64,000 nucleotides of DNA from Tenrec ecaudatus (GCF_050624435.1 NC_134537.1:10598584-10662583); one strand, 5' to 3'. Numbered from the stretch's first letter, positions 1 to 12,312 are shown. Notes: generated by a model not told the origin, from the sequence alone. Program-made: numbers and translations.

Positions 1-667
1 CCTACAGGGTGCTGACCCAAAACAACAGAGAATGAGAGACCAGCAACCCACAAGGTGCCTGCCTTTCCCTCCTGGGGTTCAGTGAAGCCCAAAACTGGGG
101 TGGGAGGCGGGGAAGAGCAGAGCTAAGGAACAGGGCCCTTTCTCATTTACCACTGAGACTTGTAAAGGTGCCCATTCTCACTTGGCTAGGACCCAGCTCT
201 CACCAGGGTCTGGGGCAGCCAGAGACTCTGCTCCTTCATCCTTCAGGCACCTGAGGAAGTGCTGGCAGGCCCCATCTGAAAGCTGAGCTCCGCTTCTGAC
301 TCAGACAGACCTATCCCCACCATCGTTCACTGACACTTTCTAAAGTGGAAAACCGACTTTAACCAGTTGTCCGAGCACATCTGCCTAGCTCAGTGGAGAG
401 CGAGGGGGGAAATGGATTGTCTTCTTTTCAGCCGCGTGGGTGATTTTTGGATGGAGAGTCGTAAGTCACCATGGGTCCAATGCAGTGTCTGAAAAGAGCA
501 AAGCTTGAATGGGGGTCTGAAAGCACACTTGGTGGGGTATCCAAAAGGACAGCGGCGTTAGGGCTGAACCCCGTAGCTCAAAACCCTCAAGACCGTGCCA
601 TCTTCCAAAAGCAAAAGCAAGTTCATAAGGTCAGACTTTTTAGATTTACTATCCTTACAATAACAAG
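1..667. other. ENTPD3 intron 3 sequence, no gene seen
   Basis: Non-coding sequence without a convincing exon. Given the minus-strand ENTPD3 exons to the right, this is most likely intron 3 of that gene. The short open frames lack splice sites and recognisable domains. The LTR annotated next may extend leftwards into this stretch, because its left end is diverged. Confidence 0.4.
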
Positions 668-1187
668 TGACACAGTTAAAGTTTATTGTGCCAAACTGGC
701 CGATAAACACATGTGGGGTTAATTGAAGGTCAGAGAGACAAATGGCTTGGTGAGCCTCGCCTTTCGAGTTCTTGGGTCTCTTGCTTTGTGATGGTTGGAC
801 CAGGGTGCAGCTGCCTTAGCCAGTTCCCTGCTTCAGCTTGCAAGGCTGACTTCCTGCAAGATATCCCCAAGGAGAAGCCACATGGGCCTACCCTGATGGA
901 GCCCTGGGAGCTGGAGCAGTCGTGTGGAGACCCCTGCCAGTGCTGAGATGCTTACACATTCACGGATTCGGCTTTCCTCCTGCAGTCGGCATCATTGCGT
1001 GTGTTTTGTGAGATGGAGGAGGACTTTGTGGCTTGGTGTTGGACATATGGGTTAATATTGGACTTGTGGGCTTGAGCAGCACTAGGTTGGGATGTTTCTT
1101 GATGTGCATTTGCCCTTTATATAAAACTCTCTCTTATACATATGAGCTTCTGTGTATTTGTTTCTCTAAAGTACCCAGACTAACACA
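668..1187 (+). repeat. Diverged LTR, ERV-L-like family
   Basis: The right half matches the other LTR copies of this window: the block around the GATGCTT motif, a segment with GGACATATGGG, a TATATAAA box, and the terminal block TTTCTCT...CAGACTAACACA. The left half is more diverged. The left edge is placed at a TG with a 'TGTGCCAAACTGG' block resembling the TGTCAACTTGG block of the others. No clean 5-bp target duplication was found, so the left boundary is uncertain. Confidence 0.6.
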
Positions 1188-2144
1188 ATAAGAGTACTTG
1201 TATTCTCTTAAGCCAGGTTTGCTATCTTACTTTTCCAGGTTCTAACAGCTATTACGATGGCTATCCAGAACTCAGACAAAATTCAAGATTAAAGGATTCA
1301 TTAAGGAAGTTTAACAACTTGTCATGGCAGTGAGAAAATGCTCAGGGTTCAGTTGTTTCATCAGAATGTTACAAAGTTCTTTGAGTCTGTGAATAAATGC
1401 CCCAAAGGGGCTGACCACTCCACTTTAACCCCCAACCTGAAGGCATTCAGCTTAAGTTCCATGGATCAGGGACCCAGCTCTCTGAAGTCAGTACCCAGAG
1501 GCACCCTCCTCCATGCAGCCTCAGACCCACGGCAGTCAGCTCCACTTCCATGGGTCAACATGCCCAACTCCCCAAACTAAGTGCCCAGAAACACCTCACT
1601 CCTCTCCAGCCAGCCTCCTGCAAAAAGCGCTGAGCTTTCGAAGCTCCCTGGGCTGGGAAGTCCAGCACTCTATGCCATGCTCCGGTTCCTGGGGACTCCT
1701 GCTCCTGCTGCTCCTCCTCTCTGCGGTAGATGTCTTCTGGACCCAGGAGGTTCACCGCGCAAGGATCTCAGGGCCAGAGGATGCGCTCCACTCCCGGCTC
1801 TTGTTGATCATGAAATCCCTCCTCCTGCTTCTCAGAGGGCTCATTTTATCCACAGAGGATGGCCTTCCAGGGAATCCTCCTCACTGTTACTCACAGGCGA
1901 ATACCATCCGTACCCTTCCCTCACCACTTTACCAAACCCATGCAGGTAGTGGTCGACAGCTGGGAGTTAGAGAGTTTGGCTAGAAGAGCCACCTTAGATA
2001 TGTCATTGCCCTTGCAGTATGAATAGCATTGAGAACAGGCAGTTTCCAGGTTACTAACGTGATCCATTCCTATGTGTGTCGTGAAGCCCAATTTATAGAT
2101 CAGCTGGAACAGGGAAAGTGTTCTTATTGCACCCTACTTTTAGG
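1188..2144. other. Intronic, nothing recognised
   Basis: Open frames of up to 156 codons overlap on both strands around 1513-1983. They have no family resemblance, and the leucine and alanine runs come from CTC/CTG-rich sequence. I see no gene. Confidence 0.4.
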
Positions 2145-2300
2145 TCCTAGCCCCCCTGAGTTGGCTGATCATTGTAATCACCTGGGATCTATTTGCAAAG
2201 GAATGAATCAGAATCTAAAGGGGGAAAAGCCGGGAATTACCTGTAATTTCAGCAGATGCTCAGGTGATTCCAGTGATCAGCCAACTTGGGGAACCTAGGC
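2145..2300. mobile_element. MER20-like hAT MITE
   Basis: A short non-autonomous DNA transposon. The left part reads 'ATCACCTGGG' and the right part has its inverted counterpart 'CAGGTGATTCCA'. Between them is 'AATCAGAATCT', typical of MER20-type hAT-Charlie elements. It is an old mammalian insertion within the presumed ENTPD3 intron 3. Confidence 0.6.
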
Positions 2301-4710
2301 TTTCCTGCACAAAAAACCCCGACATCTTGTCAGTGATTTCACAAGCTCCCAGTGCAGCCAGCGAAAGGACAGGTGATGAAGAATCGGCTTCCACATGGTG
2401 CTGGTTTGATGGTTTCAAAGTGAGGGCCAATTTACATAACACTAAAGGTCAAAACACCAGTAAATAATAGTCAACCACACCAAATGCGAGTTAAGAAGGG
2501 GTTCACACCTGTTATCACGTTCCTAATCAGGTTCTATTATTATCCTCAGAAGCAAACAACTGCCTGTGGTCACAAGCCTGGGGCCAAGCCTGGGTCTAAC
2601 TAGCCTTCAAGGCTGCATTTACTAGCCCCTGTGTTTCCCACTGAGTCCCGGGAGCACTAGTGGCAGCTTAGTGTTAGGGAGCCTGATGGAGTCTCCAAGA
2701 CTTGCTTTATCCAGAGAAAAGGTCCCTGGAGGACTTACACAGTGTGTGGATCTGGCTGGAGAAGAGGTGGACCAATTTCAGTATGGACTCCAGAGCTTTC
2801 TGGAAAGGAAGAAGCCAACGATCCAATCTTGCTTTCCAAAGGGACCGATCTACATGGGCCAGAAGGCACCTGCAATCCAGGCTGATAACCAAAGTGTGCA
2901 GTAAAATTAGCTGCCGTGGCTCTTTTATCTCTGTAACACTGCAAAAGGGTGTGCGAGATGGGTCAGTGTTGTGCGGCTGGGTGTGAGGGAAGGCGTCCCA
3001 GAAGCAGGGAAAGGGTGAATCCACCAGCCAGCAGAAAGAGTAGCCAATCATTGGGGATTTCTGCACGGAAAAGTGGTATCACATGCACCATGAGACAGAG
3101 CAGTGGGCTCCCTGGTCCACACAGGTGAAGCTGAGTGCCCTCAGGTGGAAGGCTGGCTTGCAGAATGGGGTGCCCTTTAGGCACTTATCAGGGCTAAAGG
3201 AGCTTTGTAACACTTGCCCAAGCAGGGCAGAGGCCAAGACATCATTTGGTTGAGAGGCAAAGACCAGATAGAGACATGCCAGCCAAGCATGGCTGAGAAG
3301 AGATGCTCTTCTGGACAAAAGGGCAGTAGCCTTCATGTTTTCTGATCTTGACTTCTTGTGACCTATGAACTTCCCTAAGAAGCCCCTATAAGAGTGAGTT
3401 GTCTGTTGAGTCCGTGGTCAATAAGCAGCTTATCAAACCCAACAGGGAAGGAGAGTGGCGTGGGTGGGTCTGATGATATCAGGGTAGGACAGAGGAGAAA
3501 GGGCGGGGGCGGGGCATGTCTAATCGCAATCAGCCTTGGGCAGATGTGCAGTCAGACTCTCGTTTTTACTTGTGTACATCAGATGTGGCTTCCAGGTCAT
3601 TTTCTCAAGAGGATGGAAGGGAATGGCGTCTGCATTCCTGGGGTCCCGTGAGTATGCTTTGGAAAGTAATGAATGAACCTGGGAGTGTGGACTAAAATGG
3701 CCCATGGCCTTGGCGCCCCATACGTGGAACTAATGTGTCTCCAGCAGGTCACAGCTGGCACCCTGGAAACCATGGGGCTGTGCAGGACATGCGGTCAACA
3801 ATGCCAGCAGGTGGCTCTGAGAGGCAGTGGAAATGGGATCCCAATCCTATAAGACTCAGACGCTCTAGGGCTCCTGGACAATTAGGACTGAGGGTGGGGA
3901 GGAAGAAGCCTCCAGAGGAAGCTACGGGGCTTCGGGATAATAGAGCAAGTGGTGGCCTGTGCAGAAAATAAAAGCCACGCCATGAGGTTTACTCTTCAAG
4001 CTGGGGGAACAGGTCTGACCAGTAACTCAAGGAAAAAGGGACTGGGGACATTTTAGACCCTTGACTGAGTTTTAATAGCTTCTCTCTAAAACTCAAACAA
4101 GCCACGGTCAGAGAAGCCACCGTCGGGTTTAAGAGCCAGATGCCATGACATTTTGTGACGGTTCTGAGACACAACCCGGGGTCCACTGAGAATCGAGGGG
4201 CTGGCCCCTCGTCGCCAACTGTCAGCAGGAGTACCAGAGGCAAAGCGGGGCTTTCAAACAGAAAACACTTAAACCCCCCAAACAACGAGAACGGATGCCA
4301 TTCTGCTCCCCGGGGGCTCCTTTGGACAAACTGGAGAGAGGTCTAGCAACACCTGAGAAAGCCCCGTGTGAACTCAGGACCAAAGGCTCACCTTGGAAGG
4401 TTCAACTGGGTTCACCTGACCCGGAATATCTGTCTTGTCTTGTCTCCTATGTCGTCCATCCCATCCAAGAGGATAAGCCTTCAGAGTTAATCTGGCAATG
4501 GTCTACCACTTTCTGTCCCTGAGAGCTGTGCCTACGGCCTGCAGTCAAGGCCCTGAAGAAATGAAAACTCTTTCCTCTGAATGGTCTGTTAATTGGGGGG
4601 CGGGGGTGGGATGAGGGGTGTGACACCAACCTCAGTCTTTCCTTCCCTCTATACTTTGGGTAGGAGCCCTTGAGGTATCATGGTCACGAGTTGGACTGTG
4701 AGATGCAAGA
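2301..4710. other. Intronic, no gene or clear repeat
   Basis: About 2.4 kb of unassigned sequence. A weak MIR-like block may lie near 2540-2640. The longest open frame (119 codons, minus strand, 2707-3066) looks like chance and has no splice-bounded structure. Confidence 0.4.
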
Positions 4711-4825
4711 TCCTCAGTTGTCTAAAACTACCAGCCACTCCTTGGGAGAAAGACTAGGCAGTTCTACCCTGTCCTATAAAGTTCACTATGAGTCCGCATC
4801 AACTCGATGACAGTTAGGTTTATTT
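4711..4825 (+). repeat. AfroSINE fragment (3' half)
   Basis: Matches the AfroSINE 3' half: 'CCAGCCACTCC', a 'GGCAGTTCTACCCTGTCCTATA' block and the end motif 'CTATGAGTC...CTCGATGACAG', followed by a TTTATTT-rich tail. The tRNA-like head is missing. Confidence 0.7.
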
Positions 4826-4840
4826 ATTTTTGTATGCTCT

Positions 4841-5012
4841 GGGGAAGGAGCCTTGGTGGCACTGCAGGCAAGACATTGGGCTGCTGACCACAAGGTGGGC
4901 AGTTCCGAACCCACTGGCTGCTCCACTGTAGATCGATAAGGTTATCTGCTCTGGTCAAAATGTATCATCTCAGAAACCAGAGGTCGCTCTGAGTTGGTTC
5001 GATGGCAGTGGT
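4841..5012 (+). repeat. AfroSINE
   Basis: Starts with the tRNA-derived head 'GAGCCTTGGTGGCACTG', followed by 'GGGCTGCTGACC', 'GCAGTTCCGAACCCA' (B-box region) and the tail motif 'TTGGTTCGATGGCAGTG'. AfroSINEs are retroposons confined to afrotherians. Lies in tandem with the fragment before it. Confidence 0.8.
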
Positions 5013-5174
5013 TATGAGGGACCATCTCCACAATTGTCTGTCACTAGGACCCTGGAATGTTGCTTCAAGCTGTCTGAACATGTCATGAGATCAGGTTCTT
5101 AAACCCAGTCATGGCTTACCTCATCTTGATTTCTTTGAGTTGTAGAGCAGAACAAGTGAACACTCAGTCTCTCT

Positions 5175-5340
5175 GGGGAAAGAGACCTGGTGGCAGACCA
5201 GTGAAGCTCTTGGCTGCTAACTGAAAGTTTGAACTCACCAGCCATTCCATAGAACCAAGATCACAACCTGGAAACCAGTGGGAGAAGTTCTACTCTGTGC
5301 TTACCGGGTTGCTATGAGTTGGAATTGACTAGAGGGCCAT
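5175..5340 (+). repeat. AfroSINE
   Basis: Head 'GAGACCTGGTGGCAG', middle 'TTGGCTGCTAACTGAAAG' and tail 'GCTATGAGTTGGAATTGACT'. Moderately diverged and close to two other copies, so this is a SINE cluster in intron 3. Confidence 0.75.
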
Positions 5341-5359
5341 GCATTGCATTTGGTATTTA

Positions 5360-5540
5360 TACTCTGGGCGGTGCAAATGGGCTGCATTCGACTATTCACT
5401 TAGAGGATGGCAGTGTGAGCCCACTCGATAGGACCACGGAGGAGAGGTCTGGCAACCTCCTCTATAACACGAGTCCAGTCCAGAAAGCCCGGTGGGGAAC
5501 ACATGGGGTTGCTATGAGTCAGATTTGACTTGACAACAAC
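5360..5540 (+). repeat. AfroSINE, variant head
   Basis: Begins 'GGGCGGTGCAAATGGG', like the AfroSINE variant whose head reads 'GGGTGGTGCAAACGG'. It ends 'GGGGTTGCTATGAGTCAGATTTGAC'. Fourth member of this SINE cluster. Confidence 0.65.
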
Positions 5541-5924
5541 TTTTTCTTCTTAAAGACTAGTTCTGCTGTTTTTATTATGTGTAACTTGGGAAATATTCAC
5601 CCTCTTGGTTCTTCTGTTTTCTTAGCTACAAAAGGAGAGTAATAGTACTGTCTACATGGAATGGGTTCTAAAGGGTCCCGGATCACATTCCTTTAGACTC
5701 ATCGCTGTGGTGTGGGCATAACCTATCCATCTTGCACTTGTCTGAGCAATGCTTTCTCTGGTGGCCCGGGTCTAGTGCAACAAGAACACGGTAGGCCAGA
5801 GCGCTGGAGTAATGTTTGTGGGGAACTGCACTCAACCAGTGATGGAGGGGAGTTGGTGCATCATTAGCTCTTGAGTCAGGTAACGATGAAGCATGTTCCT
5901 TGGGAGAGGACAACCCTGAGGGAG

Positions 5925-6404
5925 GGTGGCAGTGACATAATCTGTCAACTTGAGCAAAGGGATGGAGTCTAGCTTGTCAATCAGGTTGCAGCTTGATGAC
6001 CTCATTTACAGGCATGACAGATAAATAGCTCACTGGGGACCAGACCCAGGCTACTGTGTTCCCTTTCCTGCTGTTGAGACACTCAGAGAGCTGGAGGAGA
6101 CAGGTGGAGACCCATGCTAGCATTTAGCTGCTTCCACCGCCACTGGATCCACAAGACTTTCTACCCACTGGCCTGTGATCTTCCTGCATTTAGCATCATT
6201 GCATGTGCTGCTTGAGGCTAAAGAGGTAAGGAGGAATTTATGGACTAGTATTGGACCTATGGGCTAATATCAGACTTAAGGACTTGATCTGGACTGGGCT
6301 GGGATGTTTCTCAATATTCAATTGCTCTTGTATAGAAGCTCTTTTCTTACACACACACACACGTGTCTAAGAATTTGTTTCTCTAGTCAACCATGACTAA
6401 CACA
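5925..6404 (+). repeat. Solo LTR, ERV-L-like family
   Basis: Has the family landmarks in order: an initial 'TGGCAGTGACATAATCTGTCAACTTG', 'GGATGGAGTCTAGCTTGTCAATCAGG', 'CCACTGGATCCACAAGACTTTC', a region with TATAGAAGCTCTTT, and the terminal 'TTTGTTTCTCTAGTCAACC...CTAACACA'. No interior viral genes flank it, so it is a solo LTR. Confidence 0.75.
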
Positions 6405-8846
6405 GGCGGATTCTGCACCGACTCCTGAGAAGGTCGCTACAGAGTTAAGTCTCCAATGCTTACAGCTCCCAGCCAAGTTTGCATGCCTTTCATTCTTCCA
6501 GAGTTCCCACTGCCTTCTCCCACAAGAGACCTCAAAGATGCTTTTCCTTTAAATTCGTGGTTTCGAATTCTTTAACCATCAATGGAAACTAAATGTAACT
6601 ATCTCCTCCACTGGAAATGCTTCAGAGAGCTGCTTCAGGGAGCTGCTGAATCACATGCCATCTATGGGCTGCCTTGCCTCCCACCTGACTCCCCACCCAC
6701 CCCCCACCCGGCCCCGTGCTTCCTGGGATCACTCCTAGGGAAACTATGCTCACTCGCATATCCTTCTCGGAGAGTGTGCTTAGTGGGGAGCAGGCCAAAG
6801 CCAGTGGCACCGAATCTTCTCCCACGGTGTTCTTTCTCCTGCCCGGGAATTCACTTTACTTAGTTTATTCTTCTCATTTTCTAGGAAACGACGACTTACC
6901 TCTGAGCTCTCAGGGAGACGGGAAGCTATCACCTGACAATTGCTTTAGTCTAACATGTGTGGCACACGAGGCGAAATCTTACAAATGGAGGCTTCCGCCT
7001 GCCCCTGTCCTCAGACCTGTGTCCTCCCCTCTCTGGAAAATACACAGAGGAAGGAGCCTCATGCAGTTACTCACGGACGGCACATACCTTACCTCTAAGC
7101 TCTGACTGCATCCCTTGCCAGAAGCTGTCCCCACTGACCATGCCCCAGACCAGCAGCGCTGGCCACCCTGGAGAGGTGGTCCACACAGACCCCCGAAGCA
7201 GACCGTGGTCACTGGGGCAGGGTTGTCTGGGCACCAAGCACTGTGGTGTATTCTAGAAGGGGCTGCAGGGGCACAGGGAGAGAGATGAAGCTGGGGTCCT
7301 ACTAGAGAGGGTGGGGGGCAGCAAGCAGAGCACCCAGTCATCAGGGTCTAAAGGTGGTCCTAAATTTCCTCCTGAATTGAACAAATCTCCCGGCCCTGTG
7401 GCTGGTCCTTGTCAGGTACATCCCATGGGAAAGGAAACGTAGGCCCCTTCTCCTCAGAGGCCAGCAGCCCCTCCTGGGTTCTCCATTCAGAGCTCAGCGT
7501 CAGGGAGAGGGGGAGAGATGGGAGCCCTGACCTTGGGAGCAGACAGGGTGGCAGGAGCAGGGACTTCTGGTTCTGGCGTCCATAGGCTGACCCTCCCCCC
7601 GTATGTTGACTTGCAGTGGCGGTCCCTGTGCTGCCTCGATGTCGTGTATCGAGGCCGGCAGCACCTGGAGCTTGAGGAGAACGGCTTCTCTAAGCTCCAA
7701 CTCGTGTCTCTGGACAACCAGACCATGAGTCTTCCTCTCATCACCGAACGATTGTATAAGGGGGTTCTTGCCCACCCTTACGTTCTTCATGGAGACTGAG
7801 ACAAGTAAAGTAAAATGGCCAAATGCCATTAAAGAAAGGAGATTCTATGTGAATCCTTCAGCAGTGTGACTTCCAAAGAGGGGCTCTCACCCACTCGCAG
7901 GCCTCTGGCAGTACTGGTTTCTTTCATATTTTAAAGTCCCTGTATTTCAAGTGTAGCCCTTGAGCATCCATTCTGAGCAGGCCTATGTAGGCAATATTTC
8001 CTACGGTCAAGTATTACTGCCAAGCAAGATCTACACAACCCAGTGAAAAGCTCTGGGTACTACGGCCCTCAGCTAACATGGACTTTCCATTTTTTTCCAA
8101 GAGGAAGACAAAATGAAACAAAGAGGAATCTGTGTCTGAGATCACTCATGGCTCTCAAAGCCTAAAACAGGTGCCACCTGGCACTCTGCAGAATAAGCTG
8201 GCTGACCCCAGCCCCGAATCACTCAAGACTTGGTGACTCCCTTCACCTTCCACTGGATGGTCTCTCTGGTAATAAATGCTGGTTCTCCATCTGTCAGATG
8301 CTGCCCACGAGGTTAGTGTCCCACGGTCTGAGAGAGGTCTCTAGGACTGGCTGTTCACACCATGAGTGGTCTTGAGGGGAGAGGGTCAAGGCATCTGTTC
8401 TAGACCTGAGAGAGGCAGCACAAACACAGTGCAAACAGGAGACCACTTGAAGGCCTGGATTTTTTCGTTGACCCAGGCTGAGGCCAGAATCAGAGCCCGG
8501 GTCTCCTGATCTCTACTCATGATCAGAGCTGTGTGGTCTGGGGGAACGAACAAGCTGGTAAAAATGAAAACATATACCGACTGATCAAAGCTTGATAGCT
8601 ATCTGCAATTCCCGAGGACACATGTTAGCTTTGTTTCCTACTGATCGCAGCCAAAGCCAGTCCTCGGAGAAGGGGCCCCAGCAGCAATCTGCAGCCTCGA
8701 ATTTCACAAGGCCAGCATTCCTGGACCGTCTCCCTGGAGTCTGACATCACCATCCCATGGAGGCAGCCAACGGCAGAGAAAGCTGATTTTCTTCTTTTCC
8801 AACTCAGGGCTTTAGAATCCCTGCTACCACCACGGTCTCTGAATAG
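6405..8846. other. Intronic, mostly unassigned; CpG-rich open segment inside
   Basis: No recognised exon or repeat over about 2.4 kb. Within it, 7518-7799 is open for 93 codons on plus (stop TGA at 7797-7799) and 7500-7829 for 109 codons on minus. It contains several CpGs, and a possible plus-strand acceptor (pyrimidines then TTGACTTGCAG) lies just before 7616. I could not assign it to any protein. It may be an exon, a retrocopy fragment or chance. Confidence 0.35.
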
Positions 8847-8901
8847 CCCCCCCCCCCTTTTTTTTTTTTGCCTTTCACACTTAAAAAAAGTTGTATGGTT
8901 G

Positions 8902-8947
<46 letters not shown>
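8847..8947. repeat. Homopolymers and (TA)n microsatellite
   Basis: A run of 11 C followed by 12 T (8847-8869), then after 30 bases an uninterrupted (AT)n tract at about 8904-8947. Such tracts are highly length-variable. They lie about 100 bp downstream of the ENTPD3 exon 3 donor on the minus strand. Confidence 0.95.
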
Positions 8948-8948
<1 letters not shown>

Positions 8949-9050
8949 CATGACCATTTTAATATTTTCACCTGTGCTGCTCAGTTCATTGTGTGCGGTG
9001 ACATCACCCCGCCCCTCTGCACCACCCAAGGCCTATCGCTTCCCTCTTAC

Positions 9051-9178
9051 CTTCAGCCCTGGAGGGAGGACCTCCTTCTGGTGAATCTGAATGAGCGTGA
9101 GGGCCAGCAGCACCACAAGGCTCACCAGTAAGCCCACCGAGGCAATGATGACTGGAGTCCGCGAGAGGGTCTTGAACC
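9051..9178 (-). CDS. ENTPD3: ENTPD3 exon 3, membrane-anchor exon
   Basis: Coding exon of ecto-nucleoside triphosphate diphosphohydrolase 3 (NTPDase3), a cell-surface enzyme that hydrolyses extracellular ATP and ADP. The exon is 128 nt. On the minus strand it has a good acceptor (pyrimidine-rich TCTTCGTTCTAG) and a consensus donor (CTGAAG|GTAAGA). With the single G left by exon 2 it gives 43 codons in phase: a short cytosolic stretch (GFKTLSRTP), a hydrophobic helix of about 22 residues rich in V, L, I and A, and the membrane-proximal ectodomain QIHQKEVLPPGLK. This matches human ENTPD3, whose corresponding segment ends IQIHKQEVLPPGLK just before the first apyrase conserved region. The next exon should begin with Y-G-I-V-L-D-A-G and is not found in positions 1-9050, so intron 3 is longer than 9 kb or exon 4 has been missed. 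Confidence 0.95.
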
Positions 9179-10204
9179 CTAGAACGAAGACACACAAGGG
9201 GAATGTAGGAACCAGACACCCACCTTCTCTGTAGGATCCATAGTCTGTGGCCACAGTCTGTGCACAAGCCACTGCCCCCGGTGTTAGCGAGGCCCGAACT
9301 TTTAAGGCAGAGTAACGAACTCATAGGCTCGGATACCCATTTATCATCCTTCTAAAGTATGGACGAAAGTAGGGGTGATACTCTTCTGATGTTTCTCAGA
9401 GTGTGTATGCATATTTCAGACGATGCCTTAGATTATTTCTGATAGTCCGTGCTTCACATGGATTAGAAAATATAAGTGTTCCAACAAAAGGAGATGCTAA
9501 CATGTGTCACTTAAAAAGTTGTCTTCTCGTCTATTATGCTTCAGGGGGTCGCCATTGAAACATAACGTCACTTGATTACAAAGAAAGCATGCCCCAAATA
9601 GCACCTACTGCTCTGAACGGAAACGATTCAGTTTAGGCAAACTTCTGAAACCAGCATGTGACAGAAATTAGAGCAGGAGTTAGTGGGAGTTTCTGGGCAG
9701 GAATTCCCCAGGAAGGAACGTGAGGGTACTTTTGAGGGCGATGGGACTCCTTTACGCCTTAGTAGGAGTGTGGGGGGGGACATGCATGGGTGTGCACGTG
9801 TGTCAGCACTCATCATGCCTTCCAGAGCGACTTAGGAGAAAACCTGGATATCAAAGTAAATCCGCTCCTTGGGTACAATTTCCATTAAGGGTGGGAGGGG
9901 GTAGGGAGAAAAAAGATTCTTATAAATTGCCCCTACAATTCTAAAAAGCATAGCTTTTTGGAGGGAAACCATGCCCAGTTTAGGGGGGGGGGTGACTTTA
10001 GATGGATGCATTGCAATAAATATATTTAAATTAAATATAATTTTTCTAAAAGATAAAAAGGCATTTTAAGAGTAGGTCGTAGACTTGGAAGAACTACAGA
10101 TAATCGTATCGGCCGTCAAATGCCCGAACTTCGATAGCCACTGATGTCAGCGACAGGTCCCTGGATTCAGACGGGGCATTCCTACACTCTGAGCTCACCT
10201 ATGA

Positions 10205-10380
10205 CCCTCACCCATTTGCTATCCAAATTTAAATGAACGAAAATGAAATAAATGAAAAGTTCTCTTTCTGAGTTGCACTGGCCGCACTTCAAGAGCCCGG
10301 TAACCACACGTGGCTACCATATAGGCCACTGTGACTCGAGAACGTCTCCATCGTCTTGGGAAACAGAGAGACAAAGCCTG
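10205..10380. mobile_element. Old hAT-Charlie-type MITE
   Basis: Contains 'GAGTTGCACTGGCCGCACTTCAAG', 'AACCACACGTGGCTACC' and 'GAACGTCTCCATCGTC'. This is the right half of a common short mammalian hAT element that carries 'CACATGTGGCTAGTGGCTACC'. Exact subfamily not called. Lies in ENTPD3 intron 2. Confidence 0.6.
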
Positions 10381-11240
10381 CCCTGTTCTAGAACATTTTC
10401 TTCTTAGCTCACTCTAATCCGTGCTTTACCCCTTTCCCTGGAAGAAAGACAAGGCACATATGCACGCACTGCCATAGCAGACTTAATTCACCACGATATC
10501 CAATCACATCACAACACGTGCATCCGGGAGTGGGTCTCAAGGGCTCAGAGCAGCCCCCTTCTTCTGCCCATTACCCCCCTCATTCCCTTACTTTGTCACT
10601 AGGAACATAAACAGAAGTATGCAGCATCAATGGAAGGCAATTTGTCCATATCTAGCAAAATTGTAAATACACATACCCATTGTTCACATTACCAGAAGCA
10701 GATCTCACTAGCTCTCTGTGTGTAAAATGAATTACTTTGGGGGGTGGGGGGGTAGGGAGCTTCCAAAAGTCTGTGGAAAAATAGAATTAGAATAGAAATT
10801 TTCCATGTATTTTTTGAAGCCTCCTCTGACACAGGCTACTCACAAAAGTATCCTTTGTTATATCAACCAAAGAGGGCAAGTCCAAGCAAAACACCACCCA
10901 CTGTGAAGCTGGCCTTCCGAAGCTCTCATGCTCGGGACTCGCTTTTCTAGGAGTCCAAATGGATGCACGGGAGCGAACCGGGCCCTAGGTTATCCCACCG
11001 ACGTAGCGCTTTGTACCAACATTTAAAGAATGTCTGTCTCAGCAGCAGTTACAGAGCTTTATGGGATTTTTTCTCCTAACAAGACACAGTGGATAATTTG
11101 AGGGTTCATCTGCCAAGTTAAACTTGGCCTTGGGAAGAAATGTAGCCAATTTGTTGATGTGTGATGGCGCAGTATGTGTGGTGAAATTTCAGTGCATAGG
11201 GGAAAACCTGCAAAGCAAAAACAATCCAGCTCCTTAGCTA
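10381..11240. other. ENTPD3 intron 2, nothing recognised
   Basis: No gene or clear repeat. A poly-G-rich patch occurs near 10738-10758. An (ACTA)/(ACCAA)-rich simple stretch at about 11250-11300 directly precedes the AfroSINE at 11306. Confidence 0.4.
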
Positions 11241-11305
11241 GAATTCCATTAACTAACTAACTAAGCAACCAAACAACCAAACAACCAACCAACCGACTAA
11301 CATAA

Positions 11306-11485
11306 CTAGGAGCCTTGGTGACTTACTGTGTTACCAATTGTGCTGCCAATCACAGGATCTGCGGTTCAAAAGCACCTTTTGCACTGATGGAGAAAGGTGA
11401 GATTTTCTCCTCCCATATTGGAAACCCACAGGGGCAGTAGTACCTTGTCCTATAGGGGTGCCATGCGTGAGAATCAACAACGAGT
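11306..11485 (+). repeat. AfroSINE
   Basis: Head 'TAGGAGCCTTGGTGACTTA', B-box-like 'GCGGTTCAAAAGC', then 'TACCTTGTCCTATAGGGGTGCCATGCGTGAGAATCAACAACGAG'. Diverged but complete in order. Lies in ENTPD3 intron 2. Confidence 0.75.
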
Positions 11486-12312
11486 CTGTTTTTCTTATCC
11501 TACAAACATCTCTTCAGAAGCCCAACACAGCTGATGTACTGAAAAGCTCAGAGCTCCTGACCACAGCCACGTGCCCGGCCTCCTCAGTCCTCAGGGCTTC
11601 AGCAGTTTTCGGGGAACAAGCTATGATTACCCTAAGCAAACCCTTGCCCAGCAGAAATGGTTATTACCAAGCAAATGGGCCATTCATTTAGGGAAGGGAA
11701 TTGTGAGCTGTGTTGCCATTAGGGCTAGACAAACACTGTAATTACAAGGTGCTTACCGAAAGTGGGGCGGCCAGCGACTGAGTCCAGAGGCAGGTGGGGA
11801 CCAGCTTATGAACAAATGTGTGTGCATGTGCGCGTGCATGCGTGAATCCTGCGCAGGCGCAGGCTTAGGGCTTGCCGCTGCTAATTTATAAATGCGAACC
11901 ATACCGACAGGTGACCCAGGGGGAGGTGGCTGCAGCAAGACACTGTGCCAGCCACAGCCCTTGGATGGGAAAGCAGCAAAGATCCAAGTTCCTCACAAAC
12001 CCATCACAAAATCAACACTCTTCTAAAATCAACACTCTTCTAACACCGCTCTGTAAGGGAAACCGCAAGGGCCAAATTAATGGATTATACAAACCGGAAA
12101 AACCATTTAGGCGAAACATGCCTGTTCGTCCTTGTTTTCCGAAGTGGCTCTGATGTAAAGCCTTTGCTTTTATCTGAAGAACGCTGGCAGTGAAACCCCG
12201 GTGAGCACGGGGCTCTCAAACCCACGAGGTACACTGGCGATGAAGGAGCGCAGGGACGAAAACCCGTGGGCTGGAAGTGGGGTTCTCAGAACCCAGGAGA
12301 AGAGACACTCAC
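11486..12312. other. ENTPD3 intron 2, no gene seen
   Basis: Unassigned intronic sequence. A GT/GC-rich patch occurs at about 11816-11870, and a short tandem duplication 'AAAATCAACACTCTTCTAA' at about 12006-12042. No exon is supported. Confidence 0.4.

Noticed and set aside
1..9050. ENTPD3 exon 4 (first apyrase conserved region)
   Set aside because: Searched for a minus-strand frame beginning Y-G-I-V-L-D-A-G after an acceptor; none found, so it is assumed to lie outside the window.
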